A DNA stretch of 64,000 nt. It comes from Amarobacillus sp046328225. GTDB taxonomy: Bacteria > Chloroflexota > Dehalococcoidia > Tepidiformales > Tepidiformaceae. Location of the stretch: contig JAXLWZ010000002.1 of the NCBI GenBank assembly GCA_046328225.1, positions 124,001 to 188,000 on the forward strand, given 5' to 3'. Made by a program: the position numbers and the translations under genes. Numbering within the stretch: position 1 is the stretch's first letter; each line of letters begins with the position of its first letter. Of this stretch, positions 7,697 through 16,327 are shown in pieces. The notes beneath the pieces were generated by a model. The model did not search any database. It had not been told where the DNA came from and worked only from the letters and a program-made list of their open reading frames with translations.

Positions 7697-8398
7697 GTGC
7701 GCCGAATTCCACTCGCCCGGGCCATCGCCGCATTCGCCATCGCGATGGCCGCCGTCGCCTTCAGCGGCGCCCTCGCCGGCGAGGCTGCACCCTCGGCCGC
7801 TCCCGCCCTCGCCGCCCGCCTGCGCTACATCGGCCGCGACAGCGCCACCGGCATGCCCACTCTCGTCGACGACCGCTTCATCGCCGAGATCGAACGCAGC
7901 TACAAGCTCTACGGCATCGAGGAGTTCAAACCCATCCCCGCGCCGCCCCCCGGCGAGGTCGATATCGCGCGTGTCGCCATCCCCGCGCTCGGCGTCGACA
8001 ACCCCGTCGGGCGCTACGGCCTCGATAACCACGGCCGCCTCGATATCCCCCAGGACACCCGCACCATCGGCTGGAATCCCGCCTACAACAGTCTCCCGGG
8101 CGAAGGCGGCGCCACCTTCTTCGCCGCCCACTACACCTACGCGGGCCGCCCGGGCGTCTTCAACCGCCTCTCGTCGCTCGTGCCCGGGGATGAAGTCGCC
8201 GTCACCCTCACCGATGGCAGCGTCCACCGCTACCGCGTCACCTCGGTCGTGGATTACGCCCTCGAATCGATCGACATGGGCGCCATCCTCGCCGGCCGCG
8301 AAGGGCGCGAAAGCATCGCGCTCATGACATGCAGCGGCCCCGTCGCCACGCACGGCTACTCCGAACGCACCGTCGTCCTCGCCGACCGCGTCGATTAG
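7697..8398 (+). CDS. sortase (class E/F-like)
   Basis: 233-residue membrane-anchored cysteine transpeptidase. An N-terminal hydrophobic segment (about 8-28) is an uncleaved anchor or signal. The sortase beta-barrel spans about 85-230, with catalytic His145 (FFAAHYTYAG), Cys212 (ALMTCSG) and Arg224 (GYSERTVV). Starts at GTG, with a TACACT box (7685-7690) only six bases upstream, i.e. a leaderless-type start. Sortases attach secreted proteins to the cell surface or polymerise them. No protein with an LPXTG-like C-terminus is encoded in this window, so its substrate lies elsewhere or is unconventional. Confidence 0.88.
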   Translation: MRRIPLARAIAAFAIAMAAVAFSGALAGEAAPSAAPALAARLRYIGRDSATGMPTLVDDRFIAEIERSYKLYGIEEFKPIPAPPPGEVDIARVAIPALGVDNPVGRYGLDNHGRLDIPQDTRTIGWNPAYNSLPGEGGATFFAAHYTYAGRPGVFNRLSSLVPGDEVAVTLTDGSVHRYRVTSVVDYALESIDMGAILAGREGRESIALMTCSGPVATHGYSERTVVLADRVD

Positions 8399-8405
8399 CG
8401 CGCCG

Positions 8406-8492
8406 TCAGGCCCAGATCACCCAGCCCACGAAGATGCCCGCGGCGAACCACGCCAGCCCGCCGAGGACGCCAAATACCACTGTCTTGCTCAT
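8406..8492 (-). CDS. 28-residue single-pass membrane microprotein
   Basis: ORF encoding MSKTVVFGVLGGLAWFAAG followed by IFVGWVIWA; essentially one transmembrane helix after a short basic start. A TATCAT box lies nine bases before the ATG, so it may be transcribed leaderless. It is just downstream of yqgE on the same strand and convergent with the sortase gene. Too short for family assignment; inferred real from its composition and compact placement. Confidence 0.45.
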   Translation of the reverse strand: MSKTVVFGVLGGLAWFAAGIFVGWVIWA

Positions 8493-8528
8493 GGCGCGGG
8501 ATGATACGTCGCCCGGCGCCGGCCGCCG

Positions 8529-9086
8529 TCAGTTTGCGCCAGGATCCGTTGGGAAATAAGCGAAAATTGCCAGCTTCGACGATTGCCGCCGCAGCACCCG
8601 CCGCCAGAGCGTCCCCGGCTCGTCCGTGAACAGGTCGCCCGGCTCGGGATCGACGATGAACCACGCCTCCGCTTTCACTTCGCCGTCCAGTTGCCCCTCG
8701 CTCCAGCCCGAGTAGCCGCTGAACACGCGCATCCGCTCCAGGTCATCGGCGAAGGCGGCCGGCTCGCGCGAGAGGCTCAGCAGGCCCGCCCGCCCCGTCA
8801 CCGGCGACCAGCCGTCCCGCGTGCCGGTGCCGGCCAGTTCGCCCAGCGCCAGCGCCGTCGCCGGCTCGACCGGCCCGCCCTGGAAAATCACGGGCGGCGC
8901 GCTCACGAAGGGGCCCCATTCCGGCAGGTGCTCCCCGATCGTCGCGTGCTCCAGGGGACGGTTCAGCACCACCCCGAGCGCGCCCTCGTCGTTGTGCTCG
9001 CAGATGAGCACCACCGTGCGCGCAAAGTTGGGGTCCTCCAGCGAGGGCGTCGCCACCAGCAGCTTCCCCGCGAGCGATGCGGCCAT
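8529..9086 (-). CDS. YqgE/AlgH family protein (UPF0301)
   Basis: 185-residue cytoplasmic protein of the YqgE/AlgH family. Family hallmarks are visible: GKLLVATPSLEDPNFARTVV near the N-terminus, HNDEGALGVVLNRP around residues 31-44, FQGGPVEP around 68-75, and FSGYSGWSEGQLDGE around 122-136. Length matches the family. The biochemical function is not established; AlgH was first linked to alginate regulation in Pseudomonas. A weak GATGAT box six bases upstream of the ATG fits the leaderless pattern of the region. Confidence 0.9.
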   Translation of the reverse strand: MAASLAGKLLVATPSLEDPNFARTVVLICEHNDEGALGVVLNRPLEHATIGEHLPEWGPFVSAPPVIFQGGPVEPATALALGELAGTGTRDGWSPVTGRAGLLSLSREPAAFADDLERMRVFSGYSGWSEGQLDGEVKAEAWFIVDPEPGDLFTDEPGTLWRRVLRRQSSKLAIFAYFPTDPGAN

Positions 9087-9140
9087 GGAGCCATCATCGC
9101 AGATGGACGCGCCGCGGCCATCCGCCGCCCGGCCGGCGCG

Positions 9141-9992
9141 TCAGGCCAGGCCGATGGAGGCGTCGTACTCCGCGCGCCGGGCCGGGTCGCGCAGCACCTG
9201 GAAGGCGGCCATCAGCGCCGCGTACTCCGGCGTGCCCGCTTTCATCCCTTCGCTCAGGGCCGTGACCTGCTCGGCGATGCGCATCGCGTCGGCTTTCGGC
9301 CGCACCCCGAGGAAGCTGTAGTGCGTGCGATGCCACCGCGGGTGCGTCCCCGGCGGAGGCGCCTTCACCCCGTCGAGCGCGTCCAGGTAGATGGCTCGAA
9401 GCCGCGGGTTCGCGATGGCCTCCGTCGCCTCGCGCAGCTGCCGTTCGAGCGCGGCATGGTCTTCGGGGCTGTAGTGCGCGCGCACGAACTCGCCCGAGAG
9501 CACGTTCGCGGCCGCCAGCGCGATCGCCGGGTCGCAATCCCACTCGACCCCGAGGAAAGCGTAGTAGTCGGGGAATCCCCCTGGCGCCTCGAGCCCGCCG
9601 CGCCCGCCCACCGGCGGCTTCGCGAACGGCTGGCGCTGCCGCGGATACTGCCGCGGCGTTTCGCGCACCTGCCCGTTCGCCCGCGCCTGCGCGAAGGGCG
9701 TGCCCCCCGCTCGTGGCGTGGCCGTCGCCGCCGGCGTCCAGGCGTTCTCCCGGCGATACACCACCCGCGGCCCGCTCCGCGCGAGCTGGCGGTCGTGCTC
9801 CGCCCGCCGGTGCGGGTCCGAAAGCACCGCGTAGGCGTCGTTGATCGCAGCCATGCGGCGGTTCGCATCCGGCGCCGTGTTGCGGTCCGGGTGCAGTTCG
9901 CGCGAAAGCCGCCGGTACGAAGCCTTGATCTCCTCGGCCGAAGCCGTCCGCTCCACCCCGAGCGTGGCATAGTGGTCCGCGGGCGCCTGCAT
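9141..9992 (-). CDS. J-domain protein with three J-like modules
   Basis: 283-residue protein. Residues 7-70 form a canonical DnaJ domain with the HPD tripeptide at 34-36, so it can probably stimulate an Hsp70. A Pro/Arg-rich linker (about 80-140) follows. Residues 142-205 (YYAFLGVEWDCD to YLDAL) and 224-278 (HYSFLGVRPKAD to RRAEYDAS) repeat the J-domain pattern but lack HPD. No zinc-finger or CTD substrate domain is present, so this is not DnaJ itself. The ATG at 9992 is chosen because the J domain begins there; an upstream extension would overlap the divergent aminotransferase. A TATGCT box lies eight bases upstream. Confidence 0.8.
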   Translation of the reverse strand: MQAPADHYATLGVERTASAEEIKASYRRLSRELHPDRNTAPDANRRMAAINDAYAVLSDPHRRAEHDRQLARSGPRVVYRRENAWTPAATATPRAGGTPFAQARANGQVRETPRQYPRQRQPFAKPPVGGRGGLEAPGGFPDYYAFLGVEWDCDPAIALAAANVLSGEFVRAHYSPEDHAALERQLREATEAIANPRLRAIYLDALDGVKAPPPGTHPRWHRTHYSFLGVRPKADAMRIAEQVTALSEGMKAGTPEYAALMAAFQVLRDPARRAEYDASIGLA

Positions 9993-10056
9993 CGCCACCA
10001 AGCATAGCGCCCCACGGGTTCGCCGCGACCGCCGCGCGGCCCCTACAATCGCCTCC

Positions 10057-11220
10057 ATGCCCTCCCCCGCCGTTCGCGTCGCCACCCGCACGTCCGTTTT
10101 CACCGAATCCGTGATTCGCGAAATGACCCGCCTCGCGATGCTCCATGGCGCGATGAACCTGGCCCAGGGCTACCCCGATTTCCCCGCGCCGGACTTCATC
10201 AAGGAAGCCGCCGTCTTCGCCATCACGAGCGACATCAACCAGTACGCCATCACCTGGGGCTCGCCGCGCCTGCGCCAGGCCATCGCCGCCAAGACGCGCC
10301 GCTTCTACGGCCTCGATTTCGACCCCGAGCGCGAAATCACCGTCACCTGCGGCGCCACCGAGGCGATGATGGCGACCATGCTCGCGCTCGTGGAGGAGGG
10401 TGACGAGGTCATCGTCTTCGAGCCCTTCTACGAAAACTACGTCCCCGATGCCGCCATGTCCGGCGCGAAGCTCGTGTTCGTCGAACTGTGCGCGCCCGAT
10501 TTCGCCGTCGATGCCGAGGCCCTGCGCGCCGCCTTCAGCGCCCGCACCCGCGCCATCATCGTCAACACCCCGAACAACCCCAGCGGCAAGGTGTTCACCC
10601 GCGCGGAACTCGAGCAGATCGCCGCCCTCTGCCAGGAGTTCGACTGCCTCTGCATCACCGACGAAATCTACGAGCACATCCTCTATGACCAGCACGAGCA
10701 CGTACCCATGGCCACCCTCCCCGGCATGTACGACCGCACGGTCACCATCTCCGGGCTGTCGAAGACGTTCAGCGTGACGGGCTGGCGGCTCGGCTACGTG
10801 CTCGCCCCGCCGCCGCTCAGCGATGCCATTCGCAAGGTGCACGACTTCCTCACCGTCGGCGCCCCCGCGCCGCTGCAGGAAGCCGCCGCCATCGCCATGG
10901 AGCAGGCCGATAGCTACTACCCCGAGCTGCGCGGCATGTACGACGCCAAGCGCCGCCAGCTTCACACCGCGCTCCGCGAGGCCGGATTCGAATGCCACCT
11001 GCCCCAGGGCGCGTACTACATCATGGCCGACTTCTCCCACCTCGGGTTCCCCGGCGACGACTACGCCTTCGCCCGCCACCTCATCGAAAACATCGGCGTG
11101 GCCTCCGTGCCCGGCTCCTCGTTCTATCGCGATGGCAAGGGCGCGAAGCTCGTGCGCTTCACCTTTTCGAAGTCGCCCGAGACGCTCGCCGAGGCAGCCA
11201 ATCGCCTCGCCCGCATGTGA
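10057..11220 (+). CDS. PLP-dependent aminotransferase (class I/II, KAT/methionine type)
   Basis: 387-residue fold-type I aminotransferase. Key features are NLAQGYPDFPAP at 34-45, the cofactor pocket around CGATEAM, NTPNNPSGKVF at 170-180, DEIYEH at 202-207, and the Schiff-base Lys236 in SGLSKTFSVTGWRLGY. The VGAPAPLQEAAA segment is typical of kynurenine-oxoglutarate/glutamine transaminase K and YbdL-like methionine aminotransferases. A TACAAT box (10044-10049) seven bases before the ATG marks a leaderless-type start. Exact amino donor is inferred only at subfamily level. Confidence 0.9.
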   Translation: MPSPAVRVATRTSVFTESVIREMTRLAMLHGAMNLAQGYPDFPAPDFIKEAAVFAITSDINQYAITWGSPRLRQAIAAKTRRFYGLDFDPEREITVTCGATEAMMATMLALVEEGDEVIVFEPFYENYVPDAAMSGAKLVFVELCAPDFAVDAEALRAAFSARTRAIIVNTPNNPSGKVFTRAELEQIAALCQEFDCLCITDEIYEHILYDQHEHVPMATLPGMYDRTVTISGLSKTFSVTGWRLGYVLAPPPLSDAIRKVHDFLTVGAPAPLQEAAAIAMEQADSYYPELRGMYDAKRRQLHTALREAGFECHLPQGAYYIMADFSHLGFPGDDYAFARHLIENIGVASVPGSSFYRDGKGAKLVRFTFSKSPETLAEAANRLARM

Positions 11221-11251
11221 TCTTACCGGTCCGGGCGCTATCTTCGATCGC

Positions 11252-11779
11252 GTGAATCGCCGAACGCTGCTCCTTGGTGTCCCCGCCCTGGGCGTCGCAC
11301 TCGCGTCCTGCAAAATCCCCGAACGCTCGGTCACGGCCACGCCGGCCGGCGGACCGACGCCCACGCCGCTGCCAGAGGGCACGCCCGTGGTGCTCGCGAA
11401 CCCCACCGTCCTGCCCTCCGGTGTGAAGTATCAGGACGTCACCGTGGGCACCGGCGCGCAGCCTGGCGCGGCCTCCTACGTCCAGGTCCACTATCGCGGC
11501 TCGCTCGCCGCCACCGGCCAGGAATTCGATAGCTCCTACCGTCGCGGCGCCCGCCAATGGCTCCAGATGAACTCCGTGATCAAAGGCTTCGCCGAAGGGC
11601 TTTCGACCATGAAGGTGGGCGGCAAGCGCACCATGATCATCCCCGCCGCGCTCGCCTACGGGTCCGGTACCCGCCCGGGCATTCCCGCGAACTCGGACCT
11701 CGCCTTCGAAGTCGAACTGTTCGAAGTCAGCGAAACGCCCCCGACTGTGACGGCCCCCAGCCCGACCGCGAAGCCGTAG
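11252..11779 (+). CDS. FKBP-type peptidyl-prolyl isomerase lipoprotein
   Basis: 175-residue exported lipoprotein starting at GTG with a TATCTT box seven bases upstream. An Arg-Arg pair, hydrophobic core and lipobox LASC put the lipidated Cys at residue 20. A Pro/Thr-rich linker leads to an FKBP domain (about 60-160) with SYVQVHYRGSL, FDSSYRRG, VIKGFAEGLSTMKVGGKRTM and the AYGSG flap. It probably assists folding of exported proteins at the outer face of the membrane. It is convergent with the next gene, with only seven bases between the stops. Confidence 0.9.
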   Translation: MNRRTLLLGVPALGVALASCKIPERSVTATPAGGPTPTPLPEGTPVVLANPTVLPSGVKYQDVTVGTGAQPGAASYVQVHYRGSLAATGQEFDSSYRRGARQWLQMNSVIKGFAEGLSTMKVGGKRTMIIPAALAYGSGTRPGIPANSDLAFEVELFEVSETPPTVTAPSPTAKP

Positions 11780-11786
11780 CGCGGGG

Positions 11787-14255
11787 TTAGCCCGCCTCGA
11801 CCACCGTCACCGTTCCGGCCGTGCCGTCGATGGCGATGAGGTCGCCCGTGCGGATGTGCGTCGTGCCGTTGCGCACGTTCACCACCGCCGGCAGCCCATA
11901 CTCCCGCGCGACCGTGCTGCCGTGGCTGAGCGCACTCCCGAGGTCCACCACCAGCCCCGCGGCGAGCGCGAAGAGCGGCGTCCAACCCGCGTCCGTGACG
12001 GGCGCGACCAGGATCTCGCCCGGGAGCAGCGGCCCGTCCGTGCGCGGATCGAGGATCACGCGCGCGCGGCCCGTCACCTGGCCGGGGCTCACCGGGATCC
12101 CCTTGAGCACCTCGCCCGCCGCGTGCGCGAGGTCCGGCGGGAGCGGCACCGGGCGCCCGCGAAACCGCTCGGGCAGCCGCACGTAGCGGTTCCGTTCGAG
12201 CTCCCGCCGCCGCCGCGCGACCACGGCCCGGAAGTCGTGGCCCCCGCCCGGCGAGAGCAGGAAGCGCGTGATTTCCGCGTCCGTCAGGAAGAAGAGGTCG
12301 CCCGGGCGCTCGGCCGCGCCGTGCTCGACGAGCATCGCGCCCACGCGCGGCACGTAGGTATCGAACAGCCGCGCCGCGCGCACCACGATCGACTTCGTTC
12401 GCTCACGCAGCGCCACCCAGCCCTGCGCCCACCCCAGCGACTTTCGGAAGAACGCGCGCTTCACGGGGTTCATCCGCCGTTCCAGTTCCGCCGTGAGCGC
12501 GAGCCGCTCCCCCGCCTGCCGCTCCAGCGTGGCCGGCGGCGCCTTTTCGGCCGGCAAGTCCAGGTACGAACGCACGATTGCCACAACCTGCGATGGATCC
12601 TGCCGCCAGTTCGGCACCGCCGGCTCCATCTCGTTCAGGCCGCGGTGGCCGTGCCGCTCCATGAACGCCGCGAACGTCGCCCGCCACGCCCCGGGGAGTT
12701 CGAGGGCCATGGGCGCGAATCCCTCGCCGCGAATCGCCGCCTCGAGCTCGCAGGCGATCGCCGTCCGCGAAAGGCCCCACAGGTCGAGCCCGATCTGCGC
12801 GCTCTCCACGCCGTGCATCCCCGAAAACAGCGCCGGCACGCGCCCCTCGGTCTGCTCCCCGAGGATGGGCAGCACCATGCCCGCAACCGTGTCGAAGCCC
12901 GTGCCCGCCACGCCGCTCGCCTGCAGGTGGACCTGGAAGATATCGGCCACGAACGCCGTGAGCGCCTTTCGCCGGCCCTCGATCTCGGGCCCGGACATCG
13001 ACGCGGGGTCATCGGCGCGCACCTTGCGCTGCCACGCCATGGTCGCGCGCTCGATGCGGTCCGCCTCCTTGTGGATGCGGATAAGCATGCTGATGCCCGG
13101 CACCGCGCTGCGCAGCCGGAAGCCCCAGAGCTCGCGCGAGTGCGCGATCTTCGTCTTCCCCGTGTACTCGCCGCCCAGGAAGCGGTGCTCGATCGCGTCC
13201 CCGCTCGACCCCAGCGCGCGGTCCGCGATCATGCGCGTGGCCGTGATATTGAGGAACGCACGGTTGTAGAACATGCCCACGAAGTTCGGGTTCTCGTCCT
13301 TGCGCAGCATCCCCAGCCGCCGGTAGCCCTCGTTGTAGGCGACGAGCGCCGCGTCCGCGAACATCGTCATCGAAAGCGGCGTGAGCAGCCCCGGCAGCAC
13401 CTCCTGCACGTTCGCGCTCGTCCAGTGGTCATCGAGCGTGGTGGCGGTGTCGAACTCGTTCAGCCAGCCCGCGCCGGCGTCCGCGGCCTGCCCCGCGACG
13501 GTGATCGGCCGCGATTGCAGCATCCAGGCGAGCCCGCCTTCGAACGCGAACTCGATATCCTGCGGCGCGCCGAACATCTCCTCCGCGCGCAACGCCTGCC
13601 GCGCCGCCTCGTGCGCCATCGCCTCCGTCAGCACCGGTTCGCCCGCGTGGTGCCGCTCGACGACCGCGAGCCCCGGCCGTTCGAGCACCATGCGGTCCGC
13701 TTCCGCCTGCCCGCTGACGAGCGCCTCGCCGCTGCCGGCCACGACCTCGACCACGACGCGCGTCGCGTCGCCGCTCACCGGGTCGATGCTGAAGGCCACG
13801 CCGGCGGCCTCGGCCGCGACCATGCGCTGCACCACCACGGCCATGCGCGCCTCGCCGTTCGCCGTGCGCGCCGCGCGGTACGCCGCCGCCGATTCCGAGG
13901 CCAGCGACGCCACGCACGCGCGGATCGCCTCGAATACGCCTTCCACCGACCGCACGTCGAGGACGCTCAGGTGCTGGCCCGCGAACGAAGCCTCCGCGCT
14001 GTCCTCATCCAGCGCCGAAGAGCGCACGGCCACGGGACCGTGCTCCAGCAGCGCGGCGGCCGCCTCCGCCACGGCCGCGCGCGCATCGGCATCGCCCTCG
14101 CCCGCGGCGATGGCGTGCGCCCCCGCGGGGAAGATGATGAAACCCGGCGGCACGCGGAAGCCGGCGGCCCACAGCCGCGCGAGGCTCGCGCCCTTGCCGC
14201 CCGCTTCCGGCGCATCGCTGGGCGAAAGAACGTCAAAGGGCACGAGAATCGGCAT
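11787..14255 (-). CDS. PEP synthase / rifampicin phosphotransferase-like enzyme
   Basis: 822-residue multidomain phosphotransferase. The N-terminal ATP-grasp domain has GGKGASLARL (about 19-28) and AVRSSALDEDSAEASFAGQ (about 75-93). The central part matches RPH-type proteins more than true PEP synthase, as it lacks the C-terminal PEP/pyruvate TIM barrel. The C-terminal swivelling domain (about 740-820) has the phospho-carrier His778 in SALSHGSTVARE. Rifampicin phosphotransferases have this layout, but many homologues have other, unknown substrates, so drug inactivation is only a possibility. A TAGACT box six bases before the ATG suggests leaderless transcription. Confidence 0.8.
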   Translation of the reverse strand: MPILVPFDVLSPSDAPEAGGKGASLARLWAAGFRVPPGFIIFPAGAHAIAAGEGDADARAAVAEAAAALLEHGPVAVRSSALDEDSAEASFAGQHLSVLDVRSVEGVFEAIRACVASLASESAAAYRAARTANGEARMAVVVQRMVAAEAAGVAFSIDPVSGDATRVVVEVVAGSGEALVSGQAEADRMVLERPGLAVVERHHAGEPVLTEAMAHEAARQALRAEEMFGAPQDIEFAFEGGLAWMLQSRPITVAGQAADAGAGWLNEFDTATTLDDHWTSANVQEVLPGLLTPLSMTMFADAALVAYNEGYRRLGMLRKDENPNFVGMFYNRAFLNITATRMIADRALGSSGDAIEHRFLGGEYTGKTKIAHSRELWGFRLRSAVPGISMLIRIHKEADRIERATMAWQRKVRADDPASMSGPEIEGRRKALTAFVADIFQVHLQASGVAGTGFDTVAGMVLPILGEQTEGRVPALFSGMHGVESAQIGLDLWGLSRTAIACELEAAIRGEGFAPMALELPGAWRATFAAFMERHGHRGLNEMEPAVPNWRQDPSQVVAIVRSYLDLPAEKAPPATLERQAGERLALTAELERRMNPVKRAFFRKSLGWAQGWVALRERTKSIVVRAARLFDTYVPRVGAMLVEHGAAERPGDLFFLTDAEITRFLLSPGGGHDFRAVVARRRRELERNRYVRLPERFRGRPVPLPPDLAHAAGEVLKGIPVSPGQVTGRARVILDPRTDGPLLPGEILVAPVTDAGWTPLFALAAGLVVDLGSALSHGSTVAREYGLPAVVNVRNGTTHIRTGDLIAIDGTAGTVTVVEAG

Positions 14256-14343
14256 CGCGGCAGTCTACGTCCTCGAACGCCGTTCGCGCAGTCGGCGCCG
14301 CCCGCCTGTCGCTGAGCAGCGAAAGCGCAGGGCAAACTGCTCA

Positions 14344-14580
14344 GTGACTTTGTCCGGCGTAAGTGCCGGGTGACTATGTCCGGCGTAACTGCCGGGTGAT
14401 TCTGTCCGCGCAACTGCCGGGTGATTCTGTCCGGCGTAGGTGCCGGGTGATTCTGTCCGGCGTACGTGCCGGGTGAATCTTTCCGGCGGTGGCTCTGTCC
14501 GGCTAACTGCCCAGTGACTATGTCCAGCGTAGGTGCCGGATGATTCTGTCCGGCGTAACTGCCGGGTGATTCTGTCCGCC
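14344..14580. repeat. 26-bp degenerate tandem array
   Basis: About nine tandem units of 25-26 bp with consensus GTGATTCTGTCCGGCGTA followed by NNTGCCGG. Units at 14344, 14370, 14396, 14421 and 14447 are well kept; around 14473-14513 one unit is disrupted; two or three more follow to 14580. There are no unique spacers, so it is not CRISPR. The array fills most of the 409-bp gap between the RPH-like gene and the DUF6504 gene; no gene is visible there. Confidence 0.85.
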
Positions 14581-14664
14581 CGGAGGCGGCTCGACGGTGA
14601 CCGCGAAGGGCGAACGACCAGGCCCGCGGCATCTTTCACGAGACGGCATGGGCGCGAACCGCCC

Positions 14665-14994
14665 CTATCCCGCCCGCTTCCTCCCCATCGGCGCACCCGC
14701 CTTCGGAGCGTCATACGCCTGCTGGTACCAGAGGTCCCGCACGAGGTCGTGGAAGATGGTCACCCGCCGCCCGCCTTCCAGTTCGACCACGAAGTAGCGC
14801 CGCGCGATCTCGTCGCGCCACCATTCGTCGTCGATACGCCAGGTGTCGTGCACGGCCACCACGCGCCGGTACGTCCCCCGCCAGAGCATCGCCTTCGGCG
14901 CGCCCCGCGGCGTCGCCTCCACCGCCGCCGGCGAAGGCTCGTTCAGGGGCCGAAAGCGACCATCCCCAGCTGCCGTTCCGGAATTCGCGACCAT
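14665..14994 (-). CDS. DUF6504-like protein downstream of imuB
   Basis: 109-residue protein with a conserved core VAVHDTWRIDDEWWRDEI and YFVVELEGGRRVTIFHDL. This pattern matches the small DUF6504 proteins found next to or fused to mutasome genes in Gram-positives and relatives. The ATG at 14994 overlaps the end of imuB by 52 bp; a later start is possible. Overlap and orientation indicate co-transcription from the SOS-type promoter upstream of imuB. Biochemical role is unknown; inferred to act in SOS mutagenesis or lesion bypass. Confidence 0.75.
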   Translation of the reverse strand: MVANSGTAAGDGRFRPLNEPSPAAVEATPRGAPKAMLWRGTYRRVVAVHDTWRIDDEWWRDEIARRYFVVELEGGRRVTIFHDLVRDLWYQQAYDAPKAGAPMGRKRAG

Positions 14995-16139
14995 CCCTGC
15001 ACCTCGACAATGCGAAAGACCTGCGGGCCGCCCACCCGCGTGTTCAACTGCTCCACCGCCTCCAGCAACTCCCGGTGGCGGCGCGGCCCCACCTGCCAGA
15101 GGTTCGCCTGGTGGCCATATTCGCTACATAACCCCGAAAGGGTCACCCCCACGGAGACTGCCGCGGCCGGCAGCTGCAGCCGCTCGATCTTCGGCTGGAG
15201 CGCGAAGAGCATGCGCGCCGCGTCGTTCGTCGGTTCGCGAAACACGCAGCGCCGTGCCAGCTGCTCGCCGCTTTCCAGCCCCAGCCGCCAATCGAGCCGC
15301 CGCAGCGAATGCCCCTTGATCTCGCGCCGTTCGAGCGCGCGCAGCAGCAGGGCGCGCGTCCCCGCGATGAGCGGCTCGCTGAGCGCGGCCGGCGCCGGCA
15401 GTTCCAGCTCCTCGCTGATGCGCACCTCCTCCGGCCGCGGCACGATGCGCGCGTCGTCGCGGCCGTTCGCCAGCTCCCACGCGCGTGCGCCTTCGCGCCC
15501 GAACTGCGCCTGCATCGCCGAAAACGTCAGCTCCGCCACCTGCCCCAGCCAGTTCAGCCCGAAGAGCCGCAACCGCTGGTGCATGAGCGGCGAAACCGGC
15601 AGCACCTCCACCGGCAGCCGCCCGAGGAAGGTTCGCGCCTCGCCCGCGTGCACGAGCATCGCCCCCCGCGCCTGCACCGTCGCCGCCGCGTGCGCCGCGA
15701 ACACCGTGTCCGCCGCCGCCAGCGAAACCGGCAGCCCGCTCGCGTTCTCCGCCGATTCCTGGAGGTCGCGCAGGTATGCCGCGTCGTCCATGCGCGCCAT
15801 CTCCGCGAGCCCGTGGATATCGAGGTGCGCGTGCCCCGGCGCGATCGCCTCCACCGCCGGGCTGTAGAGCCGCAGCAGGTCCAGCAGTGCCCCCGATGCC
15901 TCCGTCGCCACGCCTTCGCGGTGCGGCAGGAAGACCGCCTTCGGGCAAAGCGCGAGCGCCCGCCGCAACGTCGTCCCGATGCCCACGCCCGCCGCCACCG
16001 CCTCCGGCGAACACGCCACCACCGCCGCGTGCTCCTCCGGCGACCCGCCCACGATCACCGGCTGCCCACGCAGCGACGGGTCATCGCGCCGCGCGAGCGC
16101 CACAAGGAAGTCCGCGACAAGGAGGCATGCGACCTGCAT
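14943..16139 (-). CDS. imuB: ImuB-like inactive Y-family polymerase
   Basis: 398-residue DNA polymerase Y-family homologue. It aligns through palm, fingers and little finger: residues 1-60 (CLLVADFLVAL, RGQPVIVGG, EAVAAGVGIG), helix-hairpin-helix near 195-215 (LRLFGLNWLGQVAEL) and the C-terminal part. The catalytic acidic motifs are lost: the usual DxDxF reads VADF and the usual SIDE motif reads HLDIHG. That is the defining feature of ImuB, which acts as a scaffold between the beta clamp and DnaE2. The start at 16139 follows GGAGG and a -10/SOS box. No imuA or dnaE2 is adjacent. Confidence 0.82.
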   Translation of the reverse strand: MQVACLLVADFLVALARRDDPSLRGQPVIVGGSPEEHAAVVACSPEAVAAGVGIGTTLRRALALCPKAVFLPHREGVATEASGALLDLLRLYSPAVEAIAPGHAHLDIHGLAEMARMDDAAYLRDLQESAENASGLPVSLAAADTVFAAHAAATVQARGAMLVHAGEARTFLGRLPVEVLPVSPLMHQRLRLFGLNWLGQVAELTFSAMQAQFGREGARAWELANGRDDARIVPRPEEVRISEELELPAPAALSEPLIAGTRALLLRALERREIKGHSLRRLDWRLGLESGEQLARRCVFREPTNDAARMLFALQPKIERLQLPAAAVSVGVTLSGLCSEYGHQANLWQVGPRRHRELLEAVEQLNTRVGGPQVFRIVEVQGWSRIPERQLGMVAFGP

Positions 16140-16149
16140 CGGACCTCCG

Positions 16150-16168
16150 ACTATAGAACAAGCGTTCT
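16150..16168 (-). promoter_or_regulatory. SOS (LexA) box overlapping imuB -10
   Basis: Perfect palindrome AGAACGCTTGTTCT (16155-16168) of the GAAC-N4-GTTC type bound by LexA in Gram-positive bacteria and relatives. It adjoins a TATAGT -10 box (16150-16155, minus strand), which is followed by GGAGG and the imuB ATG. LexA binding would block RNA polymerase, so imuB and the DUF6504 gene are probably induced by DNA damage. Confidence 0.8.
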
Positions 16169-16260
16169 GCAATCGGGACACCCGATGTCGCTTTCTTCAC
16201 GAAGGGAAAGGCGCCGGCGAAAACATGCGGTCGCCGCCGCGCCCGGGTCACTCGAAATTT

Positions 16261-16277
16261 GGGGAATGCTATTCCCC
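16261..16277. promoter_or_regulatory. inverted repeat upstream of 16328 gene
   Basis: GGGGAATGCTATTCCCC: two 7-bp arms around a 3-base centre. It is positioned about 50 bp before a start codon, so it may be an operator; it could equally be a chance hairpin. Confidence 0.35.
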
Positions 16278-16327
16278 GTGCCGCCGGGCTACCCTGCTCC
16301 CGCCGGATTCCCGCGCGGAGGGCATCC

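Noticed and set aside
11856..14315. Open frame of 819 codons opposite the RPH-like gene
   Set aside because: It is antisense to a gene with clear ATP-grasp and phosphohistidine motifs, and its product is Arg/His-rich low-complexity sequence typical of GC-driven shadows.
14344..14580. Possible CRISPR array
   Set aside because: Repeats are contiguous, with no unique spacers of 25-40 bp and no cas genes nearby.
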